The notes under the pieces were generated by a model. That model had not been told where the DNA came from. It saw nothing but the letters and a program-made list of their open reading frames with translations, and made no database searches. Both the position numbers and the translations under genes were made by a program. Shown in pieces: positions 37,977-48,249 of a stretch of 64,000 nucleotides of DNA (its first letter is position 1; each line of letters starts with the position of its first letter). Origin of the DNA: CAWCLK01 sp963796225 (GTDB lineage: Bacteria; Actinomycetota; Nitriliruptoria; Nitriliruptorales; Nitriliruptoraceae); contig CAWCLK010000054.1 of NCBI GenBank assembly GCA_963796225.1, forward strand, positions 1 to 64,000. The letters run 5' to 3'.

Positions 37977-39062
37977 TCAGGTACTCCCCTGAGACGACCC
38001 TGACCACGCCCCCGTGTCGTCCTCGGGCAGGTCGAGGGCGAGCTGCGCGTGCGGGGAGAAGTTGCTCAGCGCCACGCCGACGAGGCGGACGGGGCGCCGT
38101 CCGAGCGCGTCGTGGGCGGTGCGGGCCAGGCGCAGGGCCCGGTCGGTGACCACGTCCAGGTCGGCGGTCGCGGCGGCCGTGTCGGACCGGGTGACGGTGG
38201 TGAAGTCGGTGTCCCGCAGCTTCACCGTGACGGTGCGGGCGACCCGCGGGCCGAGGTCGCCGACGGTGGACGCGGCCAGCCGGCGGACCTCCTCGGCGAT
38301 CTCGTCGGTCGTGGTGCGGTCGGTCTCGTAGGTCGTCTCGTGCGAGGTCTGCTTGGCCTCCCGGTCGAGCTCGAGCTCCCACGGGCCGGCGTTGTGGGCC
38401 AGGGCGACCAGCCGGGTCGCGGCGGCCTGCCCCAGCTCGCGGCGCAGCAGCGGCAGCCCGACCGTGCGCAGGTCGGCGACGGTGGCCACCCCGATCGCCA
38501 CCAGCGCCTCGCGCGTGCGGGGGCCCACGCCCGGGATCGCCCCCACGTCCAGCGGCGCCAGCCAGTCCATCTCGTCCTCGGGCGGCACCACCAGGACCGT
38601 GCCGGGGCCCGCGTCACGCTTGGTGCGCGTCGACGCCAGCTTGGCGACCAGCCGGGTGGTGCCCCCGCCGATGGACACGGTCAGGCCCATCGCCGCCCGC
38701 ACGGCCCGGACCATGTGCACGGCGAACCGGGCCGGGTGCACGCCGGGCGGCACGTGCAGGAAGGCCTCGTCGATGGAGACCTGCTCGATGTCGCCGGCGC
38801 GGTCGCGCACGAGCCCGAACAGCTCGCGGGACACCTCGCGGTAGCGCGCCCCGTGGGGCGTGACCACCACGTGGGGGCCCACCATCCGGCGGGCCTGCTC
38901 CATGGGCATGGCCGAGCGTGCGCCCCGCGCCTTGGCCTCCCGGGAGGCCGAGGCCACGACGGACCGGTTGCCGAGCCCACCGACGAGCACGGCCCGTCCG
39001 GCCAACCGTGGGTCGTCGAGCTGCTCGACCGAGGCGAAGAACGCGTCGGCGTCGAGGTGCAG
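37977..39062 (-). CDS. dinB: DNA polymerase IV (Y family)
   Basis: About 361 residues. LHLDADAFFASVEQ (first catalytic Asp), VSIDEAFLHV (catalytic Asp-Glu), the helix-hairpin-helix thumb GAIPGVGPRTREALVAIGV and a little-finger domain ending near LALDLPEDD. Performs translesion synthesis. The frame upstream of LHLDADAFF has no ATG, GTG or TTG before it reaches the HflX stop; the coordinate uses a CTG at 39062 as a placeholder. Either a rare start codon or an indel in the G/C-rich stretch 39065-39105. Confidence 0.8.
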   Translation of the reverse strand: MHLDADAFFASVEQLDDPRLAGRAVLVGGLGNRSVVASASREAKARGARSAMPMEQARRMVGPHVVVTPHGARYREVSRELFGLVRDRAGDIEQVSIDEAFLHVPPGVHPARFAVHMVRAVRAAMGLTVSIGGGTTRLVAKLASTRTKRDAGPGTVLVVPPEDEMDWLAPLDVGAIPGVGPRTREALVAIGVATVADLRTVGLPLLRRELGQAAATRLVALAHNAGPWELELDREAKQTSHETTYETDRTTTDEIAEEVRRLAASTVGDLGPRVARTVTVKLRDTDFTTVTRSDTAAATADLDVVTDRALRLARTAHDALGRRPVRLVGVALSNFSPHAQLALDLPEDDTGAWSGSSQGST

Positions 39063-39107
39063 GACGGTGGGACGGGCGGTGGACGGGGCGGCCGGTCCGG
39101 GCCCGGG

Positions 39108-40600
39108 TCAGGCGTCGTCACGCTCCCAGTCCTCGAGCGGGACGGCGAAGGGGTCGTCCTCGAGCCACGGCCGCAGCTGGCGGCCGACGTCCTCGTCGAC
39201 GGTGGCCTCGAGCAGGGTGCCGTGCTCGTCGTGCTTCTCGGCCCGCACGTCGCCGGTGCGGTGGACCAGGGCGACCATGTCCTGGTTGGCCCACGGGATG
39301 TGGGCACGGATGGGCACGCGCTGGCCGGGCAGCCGCTGCCGGATCACCTCGCGCAGCTCGTCGAGGCCCTGCCCCGTGACCGCCGACACGACGACGGGCG
39401 GGGCGCCGGTGTGCTCCTCGATGCGACGGGCGAGCGCGTCCAGCGTGGCCGCGTCGGTGCGATCGGCCTTGTTGAGCACGACCACCTCGGGCAGCTCGTC
39501 GGCGCCGATCTCGGCCAGGACGTCGCGGACGGCGACGATCTGGGCCTCGGCGTCCGGGTGGCTGGCGTCGACGACGTGCAGCAGCAGGTCGGAGCGGGCC
39601 GACTCCTCCAGCGTCGAGGTGAAGGCCTCGACCAGGCCGTGGGGCAGCTTGCGGACGAAGCCGACCGTGTCGGTCAGCACGGTCTCGCGCCCGTCGGGCA
39701 GGTCGAGGTGGCGCACCGTGGGGTCGAGGGTGGCGAACAGCCGGTCCTCGACCAGCACCTCGGCGTCGGTCATGGCGTTGAGCAGCGACGACTTGCCGGC
39801 GTTGGTGTAGCCGACCAGCGCGACGGTCTTGACCTGGCGGTTCTCGCGGTCCTTGGACTTGGTCCGGCGGATGCGGTCGTAGTCCTTGAGGTCGCGCCGC
39901 AGCTTGGCCATGCGCCGGTTGATGCGGCGACGGTCGACCTCGAGCTGGGTCTCGCCGGGGCCACGACCGCCGATGCCGACACCGCCGGCGGCCTGACCGC
40001 CGGCCTGGCGGGACAGCGCCTGGCCCCAGCCACGCAGGCGCGGCAGCAGGTAGGTCAGCTGGGCGAGCTCGACCTGGGCCTTGCCCTCGCGGCTGGTGGC
40101 GTGCTGGGCGAAGATGTCGAGGATCACGATGGTGCGGTCCAGCACCTTCTGGCGGATCTTCTCCTCCAGCGTGCGCTGCTGGGCCGGGGCGAGGTCCTCG
40201 TCGAAGACCACGGCGTCGGCGCCGGCTGCGGCGACCAGGTCGCGCAGCTCGGCGACCTTGCCGCCCCCGATGAACGTCGCCGCGTCGGGCGCGTCGCGCT
40301 TCTGCACGACGCGCTCGACCACGACCGCGCCGGCCGTGTCGAGCAGCGCCTCGAGCTCGTCCAGCGACGCGTCGACCTGCTCGTCGGTGACGCCGGGCAG
40401 CTGCACGCCGACGACGACCGCCTTCTCGACCCGGCGGATGATGTCGACGCCCTCGCGCGGGGCGCCCTCCTCGATGACCTCACGGCGCCGACGGCGTTCC
40501 TCGGCCCGGGAGAGGGCCGCGTCGCCGGGGACGGCGTCGTAGTCGTGGATCGGGTCCAGCGTGTCGCCGTACGCGAGGTCGGGGTCGGGGGTCGGGCGTG
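39108..40600 (-). CDS. hflX: GTPase HflX, start unresolved
   Basis: The conserved protein begins around VEKAVVVGVQLPGV. N-terminal HflX domain with FIGGGKVAELRD and the coiled segment PAQQQRTLEEKIRQ, a Gly-rich linker QAGGQAAGGVGIGGRGPGETQ, then the GTPase domain: G1 LVGYTNAGKSSLL, G2/G3 region FATLDPTVRHL with DTVGFVRKLP, G4 VLNKADR. HflX splits stalled ribosomes. No usable start lies between a TGA at 40623-40625 and the domain, so a frame error near 40590 is likely. The reading frame follows directly from dapF. Confidence 0.85.
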
Positions 40601-41556
40601 GTCGGGGAGTCGTGGTCGGCGTTCAGCCGCGGGTCCTTGCTCGACGGGTCGGGGCCTGCCGAGGGTACGGCCTGGGGGCCACCGGTCAGGTCCGGTGCGT
40701 GCGTTGCTCGCAGCCACGCGTCCGCCAGGGTGGCCGTCGCGACCTCCTCGGCCGGGCCGGTGAGGAACACCGACGGGTGGTCGTCGGGGGCGTAGCGGAC
40801 GACGAGGTCGCCGCCGGGGACGCGGATGGTGGCGCGATCGCCCACCAGCCCGTCGGCGCGCAGCACGGCCAGGGTCGCGCAGGCGCCGGTGCCGCACGCC
40901 TGGGTCTCGCCGACGCCCCGTTCCCACACGCGCAGGTCCACCAGGTCGTGGGCGCGGACGTGGGCGAACTCGACGTTGGTGCCCTGCGGGAAGGCGGCGT
41001 GGTGCTCGACCTCGGGGCCGAGCGTCGTCACCGGTGCGGTGGCGACGTCGTCGACGAGCGTGACCACGTGCGGGTTGCCCATCGACACCGCCGACCAGGT
41101 CGTCTCGGGGGCGACGTCGAGGTGGAACTCGGTCGTCTGGTCGAGCGTGGTGGGGATCTCCGCCGGGGTCCAGTGCGGCGGCCCCATGTCGACGGTCACC
41201 TCGGCCACGCTGCCGTCGTGGCCCCGGCGGACCTCGACCTGCTTGACGCCGTCGCGGGTGTCGATGCCGAGCACGCCGCCGGGCGCCTCGACCAGGCCCC
41301 GGTCGAGCACGGTCTTGGCGACCACGCGCACGCCGTTGCCGCACATCTCGACCGCGGTCCCGTCGGCGTTGCGGTAGTCCATGAACGCCGCCCCGCCGCT
41401 GCGGGGCGCCCCGATGCGGATCACGCCGTCCGCGCCGACGCCGGTGCGGCGGTCGCAGAGGGCCCGGACGAGGGCGTCGGACATCTCCAACGCGTCGTCG
41501 AGGTCGAGCACGACGACGAAGTCGTTCCCGGTGCCGTGGGCCTTGATGACGTCCAT
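40594..41556 (-). CDS. dapF: diaminopimelate epimerase
   Basis: ATG 41556. Interconverts LL- and meso-diaminopimelate for lysine and peptidoglycan. The two catalytic Cys are in EMCGNGVRVV and TQACGTGACATLAV; MDVIKAHGTGNDFVVV is the typical N-terminus. The conserved domain ends around LADAWLRATHA (~275 residues). After that the frame stays open into the hflX N-terminus, to 40480, so the true stop is probably hidden by an indel near 40590-40625; the right boundary given is approximate. Confidence 0.85.
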
Positions 41557-41581
41557 GACGGGCGAGCGTACGGGGCCGGGG

Positions 41582-42640
41582 TCACGTCGAGCGCCGCCAG
41601 GGCCTCGTCCAGCGGGTCGGTCTGCTCGGGGGCCAGCACACGCGGGCTGGTGAAGCCGATGGCGAGGCCGGGGGCGGCCTCGACCCACCCGGCGCAGCCG
41701 CCGACGCCGCCCATGCCGTACCCGGTGGCGTCGAGCTGCGGGCCGAGGCCCCACGCGACCTCGCGCTCGAGCACGTGGTCGTACCCGGGCACCGCGGCCG
41801 CAGCGACCGGTCGCGCAGGTCGCGGCCGAGGCGCGCGGCCGCCCCGTCCCCGCCCCACCACGCCCAGAGCGCGGCGAGGTCGTGCGCCGAGCCGTAGCCG
41901 GTCACGGCTGGGGCGAGCAGGGCGCGACCGGCGGGGCCGTTGACCCAGTCGACGTCGAGCAGCTCGGGCGGCGAGCGCAGCAGGTCGCCCATCAGCCCCG
42001 GCGCGTGCCGCCACCGCTCCCCCCAGGTCCCGCCGGGGTCCTCGAGCGGGCGCGGGCGCGCGCTCGCCCTCCCCGGGGCGCAGCGAGAGGCCCGTCCCGG
42101 CGGCCGCCACCGCGTCGCGCGCCCAGGCCACGACGTCCCGCCCCGTGGCGTGGCGCAGGATCCCGTCGACGACGTGCCCGTAGGTCAGCGCGTGCTCGCC
42201 GGGCTCCCCCGGCGGCCACCACGGGGGGGAGCCGGCGAGGAGCTCGGCGCCGCGACGGGATCCTGCAGGTCGTTGATCGTCGTGCCCGCCGGCCAGCCCG
42301 GCACGGCCGCGCCGTGGGCCAGGGCCTGCGCGACGGTGACCGTGTCCTTGCCGTGCGCCCCGAAGGCGGGCCAGACCGCGGCGACGGGGACGTCGAGGTC
42401 GAGCGCCCCGTCGGCGACGGCGACGAGCGCCGCCAGGGCGGTGACCGGCTTGACGGCGCTGTAGAGGAAGACCGGGCGGTGCGAGGTGAACGACCGCCCG
42501 GTGCGGTCGTGGCCACGGGCGAGGTCCACCACGATCTCGTCCCCCCGCCGCACGACCAGCGCTGCCGGCGTGCCGTCGGCGACGAGTCGTCGAAGGCGGC
42601 CGCGACGGCGCGGCCGCCAGCCCGTCGGGATCGCGTCCAC
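41582..42640 (-). CDS. beta-lactamase-family serine hydrolase, several frame breaks
   Basis: GTG 42640 (VDAIPTGW). Pieces in three frames join to about 350 residues: RRGDEIVVDLARGHDRTGRS, the SxxK motif in LYSAVKPVTALAALV, the tyrosine segment LTYGHVVDGILRHATG, LDVDWVNGPAG, and the C-terminal GYGMGGVGGCAGW with FTSPRVLAP. Breaks are near 42595, 42255, 42040 and 41810. It resembles class C-like esterases (EstA/LpqF-type), cytoplasmic as no signal is seen. The end lies 26 bases before dapF. Confidence 0.6.
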
Positions 42641-42704
42641 CGCGGTCCGCTCCGTCGGCGAGTCGCGAGCGTACGCCGCGGACGGGCCCGTAGGCTGCGC
42701 CCCG

Positions 42705-43535
42705 ATGCCGGCCTCCCCCACCTCGCCCGAGTCCTCCCCGTCCTCCGGGGGGTCGCCACGGGCATCGGCCGGCCGGGTGCTGCTCGTCGGCGTGCTCGCC
42801 GGGCTTGCCTCCGGGCTGTTCGGCGTGGGCGGTGGGATCGTCATCGTCCCGGGCCTGGTGATGGTCGCCGGCCACGGACAGCGCACCGCCCACGGCACCA
42901 GCCTGGCCGCCATCGTCCCCATCGCGGCCGCCGGCACCATCGGCTACGCGACCGCCGGGGAGGTGGACCTGACCGTCGCGCTGCTGATGTCGGCCGGGGC
43001 GATCATCGGCACGCCGCTCGGGGTGGCCGCCCTGGCCCGGATCCCCCAGCGCACCCTGCGGCTCGCCTTCGCCGGGCTGCTGGTGGTGACGGCGGTCCGA
43101 CTCGTGCTCGACGTCGGCGGGTCCGCCGAGGGACTGGGGCGGGGCGCGGTCGACGTGGCCGGGGCGCTCGGCTACGCGGCCGTGGGGCTGGTGTCCGGCG
43201 TGGTCGCCGGCCTCATGGGGGTCGGCGGCGGCATCGTGCTCGTGCCGGTCCTGACCATCGTCTTCGGCTTCCCACTCGTGCTGGCCAAGGGGACCTCCCT
43301 GGCCGTGATCGTCCCGTCGTCGCTCGTGGGCACGCTGCGCAACGTGCGCCAGGGCACGGTCGACCTGCGGGGCGGGGCGCTGGTGGGGGTCGGCGGGGTG
43401 GTCACGGCCGCGGTCGCGTCCCAGCTGTCCCTGCAGCTCGACCGCACCGTCTCCGCCTGGTCCTTCGCGATCCTGCTGGTCGTCGTCGGCGTGCGCATGG
43501 TGCTGCGGGTCCAGCGGAGCGCGACCAGGTCCTGA
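42705..43535 (+). CDS. TauE/SafE-family membrane exporter
   Basis: 276 residues from ATG 42705. Two related halves, each with the Gly-rich signature: GLASGLFGVGGGIVIVPGLV and GVVAGLMGVGGGIVLVPVL, followed by AHGTSLAAIVP and AKGTSLAVIVPSS. About eight membrane helices. Family members export sulfite, sulfoacetate or other organosulfonates; no sulfur genes are adjacent. Divergent from the serine hydrolase. Confidence 0.85.
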   Translation: MPASPTSPESSPSSGGSPRASAGRVLLVGVLAGLASGLFGVGGGIVIVPGLVMVAGHGQRTAHGTSLAAIVPIAAAGTIGYATAGEVDLTVALLMSAGAIIGTPLGVAALARIPQRTLRLAFAGLLVVTAVRLVLDVGGSAEGLGRGAVDVAGALGYAAVGLVSGVVAGLMGVGGGIVLVPVLTIVFGFPLVLAKGTSLAVIVPSSLVGTLRNVRQGTVDLRGGALVGVGGVVTAAVASQLSLQLDRTVSAWSFAILLVVVGVRMVLRVQRSATRS

Positions 43536-43662
43536 CGCTGGGTGACCCCGGGTCCACCCGGGGCCATCGGTCGGTCGGCCACATTCGGCCGCGATCCGAT
43601 GCGCACCATGGATGCGGACCTCGGGCGACCCCCGAGTCACGCCTCCGGAAGGGAGCCGCACC

Positions 43663-43818
43663 ATGATCATCCTGGGAGTCATCCTCTTGCTCATCGGCAT
43701 GTTCGCCGGGATCCCGCTGCTGACGACGCTCGGCGCGATCCTCGCCGTCGTCGGTGTCGTCCTGTACATCCTGGGCGCCGCCGGCCGCGCCGTCGGGCCC
43801 CGCGCCCACTACTGGTGA
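43663..43818 (+). CDS. 51-residue membrane protein (DUF6131-like)
   Basis: MIILGVILLLIGMFAGIPL begins two short helices separated by a Gly/Pro turn, ending in GRAVGPRAHYW. The GRAxGxRxHYW end is characteristic of a small actinobacterial family, DUF6131 as far as I recall. AAGGGAG precedes the ATG. A bidirectional terminator follows. Confidence 0.7.
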   Translation: MIILGVILLLIGMFAGIPLLTTLGAILAVVGVVLYILGAAGRAVGPRAHYW

Positions 43819-43837
43819 TCCTGCACCCGCACGATCC

Positions 43838-43868
43838 CGCGATTCCGGCCTCCACGGCCGGAATCGCG
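43838..43868. terminator. bidirectional terminator between small ORF and miaA
   Basis: CGCGATTCCGGCC / GGCCGGAATCGCG, perfect 13-bp stem with 5-base loop. It lies 20 bases after the DUF6131-like stop and just beyond the expected end of miaA on the other strand. Confidence 0.65.
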
Positions 43869-43884
43869 TGGTTTCGGGACGCGA

Positions 43885-44769
43885 TCAGCCCGAGCGCGAC
43901 GCACCGCGGGTCGCGCCGGAACCACGAGCGCTGGCGACGTGCGTAGCCCCACGTGCGACGGGCGATGCGCCCCGCCAGGCCGTCGGCGTCCTCGTGCCCG
44001 TCGAGCACCGCGAAGGCCTCCCCGTACCCGATGGCCTGTCGTGCCGTCGTGGACAGCCCATCCGGGTGCGATGCGCGCAGCGCACGCGATTCGTCCAGCA
44101 GGCCGCCCGTCGACCATCGCATCCGCACGGGCCTCGATCGCGGACCGGAGCTGCTCGGTGGGCGGCTCGAGGTAGGTGACGTCCAGCCCCGGGTAGATCG
44201 AGGTGTGGTCGTCCCAGGCGGTGGCGAAGGACGAGAACCGTTCGCCGGTCAGCTCCAGCACCTCGAGCGCCCGGACGGTCCGCCGCAGGTTGTCGGGCTC
44301 GATCCGGGCGGCGGCATCCGGGTCACGGTCGGCGAGGTGCCGGTGCCCGGCGCGCGGGTCGTCGCGCCACCGGTCCTCGAGCCGTGCGCGCACGCCCGGG
44401 TCGGTCGGCGGGAAGCGCAGGTCGTCGACCACGGCGCGGAAGTACAGCCCGGAGCCGCCCACCAGCACCGGCACGGTGGCCCCGGCCGAGGATGGCGTCG
44501 ACGGCCCGGCGCGCCTCGCGCTGGAACCAGGCGACGCTGACGTCCTGGTCGGGCGCCAGGACGTCGACCATGTGGTGGGGCACGGCCGCCCGGTCCGCCG
44601 GGGACGGCTTGGCGGTGCCGATGTCCATCCCCCGGTACACGGTGAAGGCGTCGACGGCGACGATCTCCACGGGGCGGTCCGCCCCCTCGGCGCGACGCAT
44701 CGCCCGGGCCGACTTGCCCGCGCCCGTCGGCCCGACGATCGCCTCGACGCGCGGCTGGTCCGCGGCCAC
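43885..44769 (-). CDS. miaA: tRNA dimethylallyltransferase, two or three frame breaks
   Basis: Adds the dimethylallyl group to A37 of tRNAs, the substrate later thiomethylated by MiaB. From 44769: P-loop IVGPTGAGKSARAM, VDAFTVYRGMDIGTAKPS; frame change near 44490 to VPVLVGGSGLYFRAVVDDL and EPDNLRRTVRALEVLELTG; another near 44112 to LLDESRALRASHPDGL, QAIGYGEAF and RRQRSWFRRDP. Joined length is about 295 residues, normal for MiaA. The end is set at a TGA (43885-43887) that needs one more shift. Directly downstream of the miaB copies. Confidence 0.75.
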
Positions 44770-44774
44770 GCCGG

Positions 44775-46273
44775 TCAGACGATCGGCAGCGCGCGGCGGG
44801 TGGCCGACACCGTGGCCGCGCCCACGGGGGCGGTGAGCCCGCTGGGGCGCACGGCCGCGCCGACGTCCTGGCCCGCCTGCATCGCGGCCGCCGTGGCGCG
44901 CCCCGCCGGCGTGTGCCGGACGTGGGTCGGGGCGTCGGCGAAGGCGTAGTTGGCCGTGGCCTCGGTGACCGTCGCGGTGACCAGGTCCCCCGGTGCCCAG
45001 GCGCCCGACTCGGACGGGGCCGGCAGGTGGACCAGGTGGTTGCCGCGCGTGCGGGCCGACCAGCGCGAGGCGTCGGTCTTGCTGACCGACTCGACCAGCA
45101 GCTCGTGCGCTCGGCCGACCAGGCGCTGGTGCGCCTCCAGCGAGTGCTGGCGGGTCAGGGCCTCGAGCCGGTGGTAGCGCTCGGCGACCACGTCCGGGTC
45201 GACGAACTGGTCGACCATCTCGGCCGCGGGCGTCCCGGGGCGGGGCGAGTACTGGAAGGTGAACGCCTGGTCGAAGCGGCTGGCGGCCACGACCTCGAGG
45301 GTCTGCTCGAAGTCCTCGTCGGTCTCGCCCGGGAACCCGACGATGATGTCGGTGGTCAGCGCGGCGTCGGGCATCAGCTCGCGGGTGCGGTCGACCAGCT
45401 CGAGGAACCGACGGCTGCGGTAGCTGCGCCGCATCGCCTTCAGGACCTGGTCCGAGCCGGACTGCAGCGGCAGGTGCAGGTGCTCGCAGACGGCGGGGAC
45501 CTCGGCCATCGCCTCGAGGACGTCCTCGGTGAAGTCGCGCGGGTGCGGCGAGGTGAACCGGACCCGTTCGATGCCCGTCGACCTCGCCGACGGCCCGCAG
45601 CAGCTCGGCGAACCGGCTGCGCCCGCGGGTGGCACCGGGGCGGTCCGGGCAGGTCGCGGCCGTAGCTGTTGACGTTCTGGCCGAGCAGGGTCACCTCGAC
45701 CACGCCGTCGGCGACCAGCGCCTGCACCTCGGCGACGACGTCGCCGAGCATGCGGGACCGTTCGGGGCCGCGCAGCGACGGCACGATGCAGAACGTGCAC
45801 TGGTTGTCGCAGCCGACCGAGATGGACGTCCACGCGTGGTGGCGGACCTCGCGCTTGGCCGGCAGGGCCGACGGGAAGGTCTCGAGCTGCTCGACGAGCT
45901 CGACCACGGGCACCTCGGCCGAGTCCGCCTTCATCAGCAGGTCCGGCAGCTGGCTGATGTTGTGGGTCCCGTAGACCACGTCGACCCACGGCGCCTTCTC
46001 GGCGACGGTCTGCCCGTCCTTCTGCGCCAGGCAGCCGCCGACCACGATCCGGGTGCCGTGCTCGGCCTTGTCACGCTTGAGGTGCCCGAGGGTCCCGTAC
46101 AGCTTGTTGTCGGCGTTCTCGCGCACCGCACACGTGTTGAGCAGCACCAGGTCGGCCGGCGCCCCGTCGGGCGCGGGGCGGTAGCCCATCGACTCGAGCA
46201 GGCCCGCGGCGCGCTCGGAGTCGTGGACGTTCATCTGGCACCCGAAGGTGCGGATCGCGTAGGTCCGTGACAT
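44775..46273 (-). pseudogene. second miaB copy with two inserted bases
   Basis: Tandem duplicate of the intact miaB upstream, with 22 bases between them. It is 1,499 bases against 1,497: one extra base near 45656 (GGTCCGGGCAGG against GGTCGGGGAGG) and one near 45577 (GATGCCCGTCG against GATGCCGTCG). The N-terminal ~208 residues, including the radical-SAM motif CDNQCTFC, are intact, then the frame is lost; the rest, down to the TRAM domain, is readable in another frame. Several missense differences (Met-Lys-Ala for Met-Glu-Ala, Ala for Thr) show real divergence. Confidence 0.8.
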
Positions 46274-46295
46274 GGCGCAGAACGTACCGGCCGCG

Positions 46296-47792
46296 TCAGA
46301 CGATCGGCAGCGCGCGACGGGTGGCCGACACCGTGGCCGCGCCCACGGGGGCGGTGAGCCCGCTGGGGCGCACGGCCGCGCCGACGTCCTGGCCCGCCTG
46401 CATCGCGGCCGCCGTGGCGCGCCCCGCCGGCGTGTGCCGGACGTGGGTCGGGGCGTCGGCGAAGGCGTAGTTGGCCGTGGCCTCGGTGACCGTCGCGGTG
46501 ACCAGGTCCCCCGGTGCCCAGGCGCCCGACTCGGACGGGGCCGGCAGGTGGACCAGGTGGTTGCCGCGCGTGCGGGCCGACCAGCGCGAGGCGTCGGTCT
46601 TGCTGACCGACTCGACCAGCAGCTCGTGCGATCGGCCGACGAGGCGCTGGTGCGCCTCCAGCGAGTGCTGGCGGGTCAGGGCCTCGAGCCGGTGGTAGCG
46701 CTCGGCGACCACGTCCGGGTCGACGAACTGGTCGACCATCTCGGCCGCCGGCGTCCCGGGACGGGGCGAGTACTGGAAGGTGAACGCCTGGTCGAAGCGG
46801 CTGGCGGCCACGACCTCCAGGGTCTGCTCGAAGTCCTCGTCGGTCTCGCCCGGGAACCCCACGATGATGTCGGTGGTCAGCGCGGCGTCGGGCATCAGCT
46901 CGCGGGTGCGCTCGACCAGCTCGAGGAAGCGGCGGCTGCGGTAGCTGCGCCGCATCGCCTTCAGGACCTGGTCCGACCCGGACTGCAGCGGCAGGTGGAG
47001 GTGCTCGCAGACGGCGGGAACCTCGGCCATGGCCTCGAGGACGTCCTCGGTGAAGTCCCGCGGGTGCGGCGAGGTGAACCGGACCCGTTCGATGCCGTCG
47101 ACCTCGCCGACGGCCCGCAGCAGCTCGGCGAACCGGCTGCGCCCGCGGGTGGCCCCGGGGCGGTCGGGGAGGTCGCGGCCGTAGCTGTTGACGTTCTGGC
47201 CGAGCAGGGTCACCTCGACCACGCCGTCGGCGACCAGCGCCTGCACCTCGGCGACGACGTCGCCGAGCATGCGGGACCGTTCGGGCCCGCGCAGCGACGG
47301 CACGATGCAGAACGTGCACTGGTTGTCGCAGCCGACCGAGATGGACGTCCACGCGTGGTGGCGGACCTCGCGCTTGGCGGGCAGGGCCGACGGGAAGGTC
47401 TCGAGCTGCTCGACGAGCTCGACCACGGGCACCTCGGCCGAGTCCGCCTCCATCAGCAGGTCCGGGAGCTGGCTGATGTTGTGGGTCCCGTAGACCACGT
47501 CGACCCACGGCGCCTTCTCGGCGACGGTCTTCCCGTCCTTCTGCGCCAGGCAGCCGCCGACCACGATCCGGGTGCCGTGCTCGGCCTTGTCACGCTTGAG
47601 GTGCCCGAGGGTCCCGTACAGCTTGTTGTCGGCGTTCTCGCGCACCGCACACGTGTTGAGCAGCACCAGGTCGGCCGGCGTCCCGTCGGGCGCGGGGCGG
47701 TAGCCCATCGACTCGAGCAGGCCCGCGGCACGCTCGGAGTCGTGGACGTTCATCTGGCACCCGAAGGTGCGGATCGCGTAGGTCCGTGACAT
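46296..47792 (-). CDS. miaB: tRNA-2-methylthio-N6-dimethylallyladenosine synthase
   Basis: 498 residues, complete. N-terminal UPF0004 domain with three Fe-S Cys (TFGCQMNVHDSE, LLNTCAVRENADN, VVGGCLAQKDG), radical-SAM motif SVGCDNQCTFCIVPSLRG, and a C-terminal TRAM domain (RSHELLVESVSKTD ... TATVTEATANYAF). It methylthiolates ms2i6A37 in tRNA. The order miaB-miaA-dapF-hflX downstream is conserved in actinobacteria. A tandem, broken copy follows. Confidence 0.95.
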   Translation of the reverse strand: MSRTYAIRTFGCQMNVHDSERAAGLLESMGYRPAPDGTPADLVLLNTCAVRENADNKLYGTLGHLKRDKAEHGTRIVVGGCLAQKDGKTVAEKAPWVDVVYGTHNISQLPDLLMEADSAEVPVVELVEQLETFPSALPAKREVRHHAWTSISVGCDNQCTFCIVPSLRGPERSRMLGDVVAEVQALVADGVVEVTLLGQNVNSYGRDLPDRPGATRGRSRFAELLRAVGEVDGIERVRFTSPHPRDFTEDVLEAMAEVPAVCEHLHLPLQSGSDQVLKAMRRSYRSRRFLELVERTRELMPDAALTTDIIVGFPGETDEDFEQTLEVVAASRFDQAFTFQYSPRPGTPAAEMVDQFVDPDVVAERYHRLEALTRQHSLEAHQRLVGRSHELLVESVSKTDASRWSARTRGNHLVHLPAPSESGAWAPGDLVTATVTEATANYAFADAPTHVRHTPAGRATAAAMQAGQDVGAAVRPSGLTAPVGAATVSATRRALPIV

Positions 47793-47852
47793 GGCGCGGA
47801 CGGTACCGGTCGATCCGCCTTCGGACGAGGCTCGGGCAGTCGACGACCGCCG

Positions 47853-48146
47853 TCAGGCGGGGCGTTCCTCCACCGCGTGGGTGTGGGTGTACTGGGCGCG
47901 GGCGACCTGCTCCTCGGGCTGGGTGTCGGCCTGCATGCCGCGGCCCACGGCCACGAGCAGGAAGGTGATCAGGCCCACGGCCGCCGCCGAGATCACGTCG
48001 CCGGGCACGAGCAGGAACGTCACGACCAGCACGACCAGCACCAGGTAGCCGACCAGCGAGCGCATCCGCGACCGCCCCGCGAACAGGCCCGCGGCGAGCA
48101 CGAGGCCGGGGACCCCGAAGATCAACCAGGTCTGCAGCAGGTTCAC
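47853..48146 (-). CDS. small membrane protein
   Basis: 97 residues from GTG 48146. Three hydrophobic segments (WLIFGVPGLVLAAGLF, LVGYLVLVVLVVTFLLVPG, AAAVGLITFLLVAVG) followed by a polar tail ending VEERPA. Small proteins of this kind sit between recX and miaB in many actinobacteria; function unknown to me. Confidence 0.6.
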   Translation of the reverse strand: MNLLQTWLIFGVPGLVLAAGLFAGRSRMRSLVGYLVLVVLVVTFLLVPGDVISAAAVGLITFLLVAVGRGMQADTQPEEQVARAQYTHTHAVEERPA

Positions 48147-48249
48147 GGTGCGTCCCTCTCGACGTCGTCGCACGGCGTCTCGTGCCGGCGGGGCGGGCAT
48201 CGCAAGGCTATCGGCGCCCCCGTCCAGGCCCGAATGCCACGCGCCCCGG

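Noticed and set aside
46272..47789. A 505-codon plus-strand open frame opposite miaB
   Set aside because: Antisense shadow of miaB with low-complexity composition and no ribosome-binding site.
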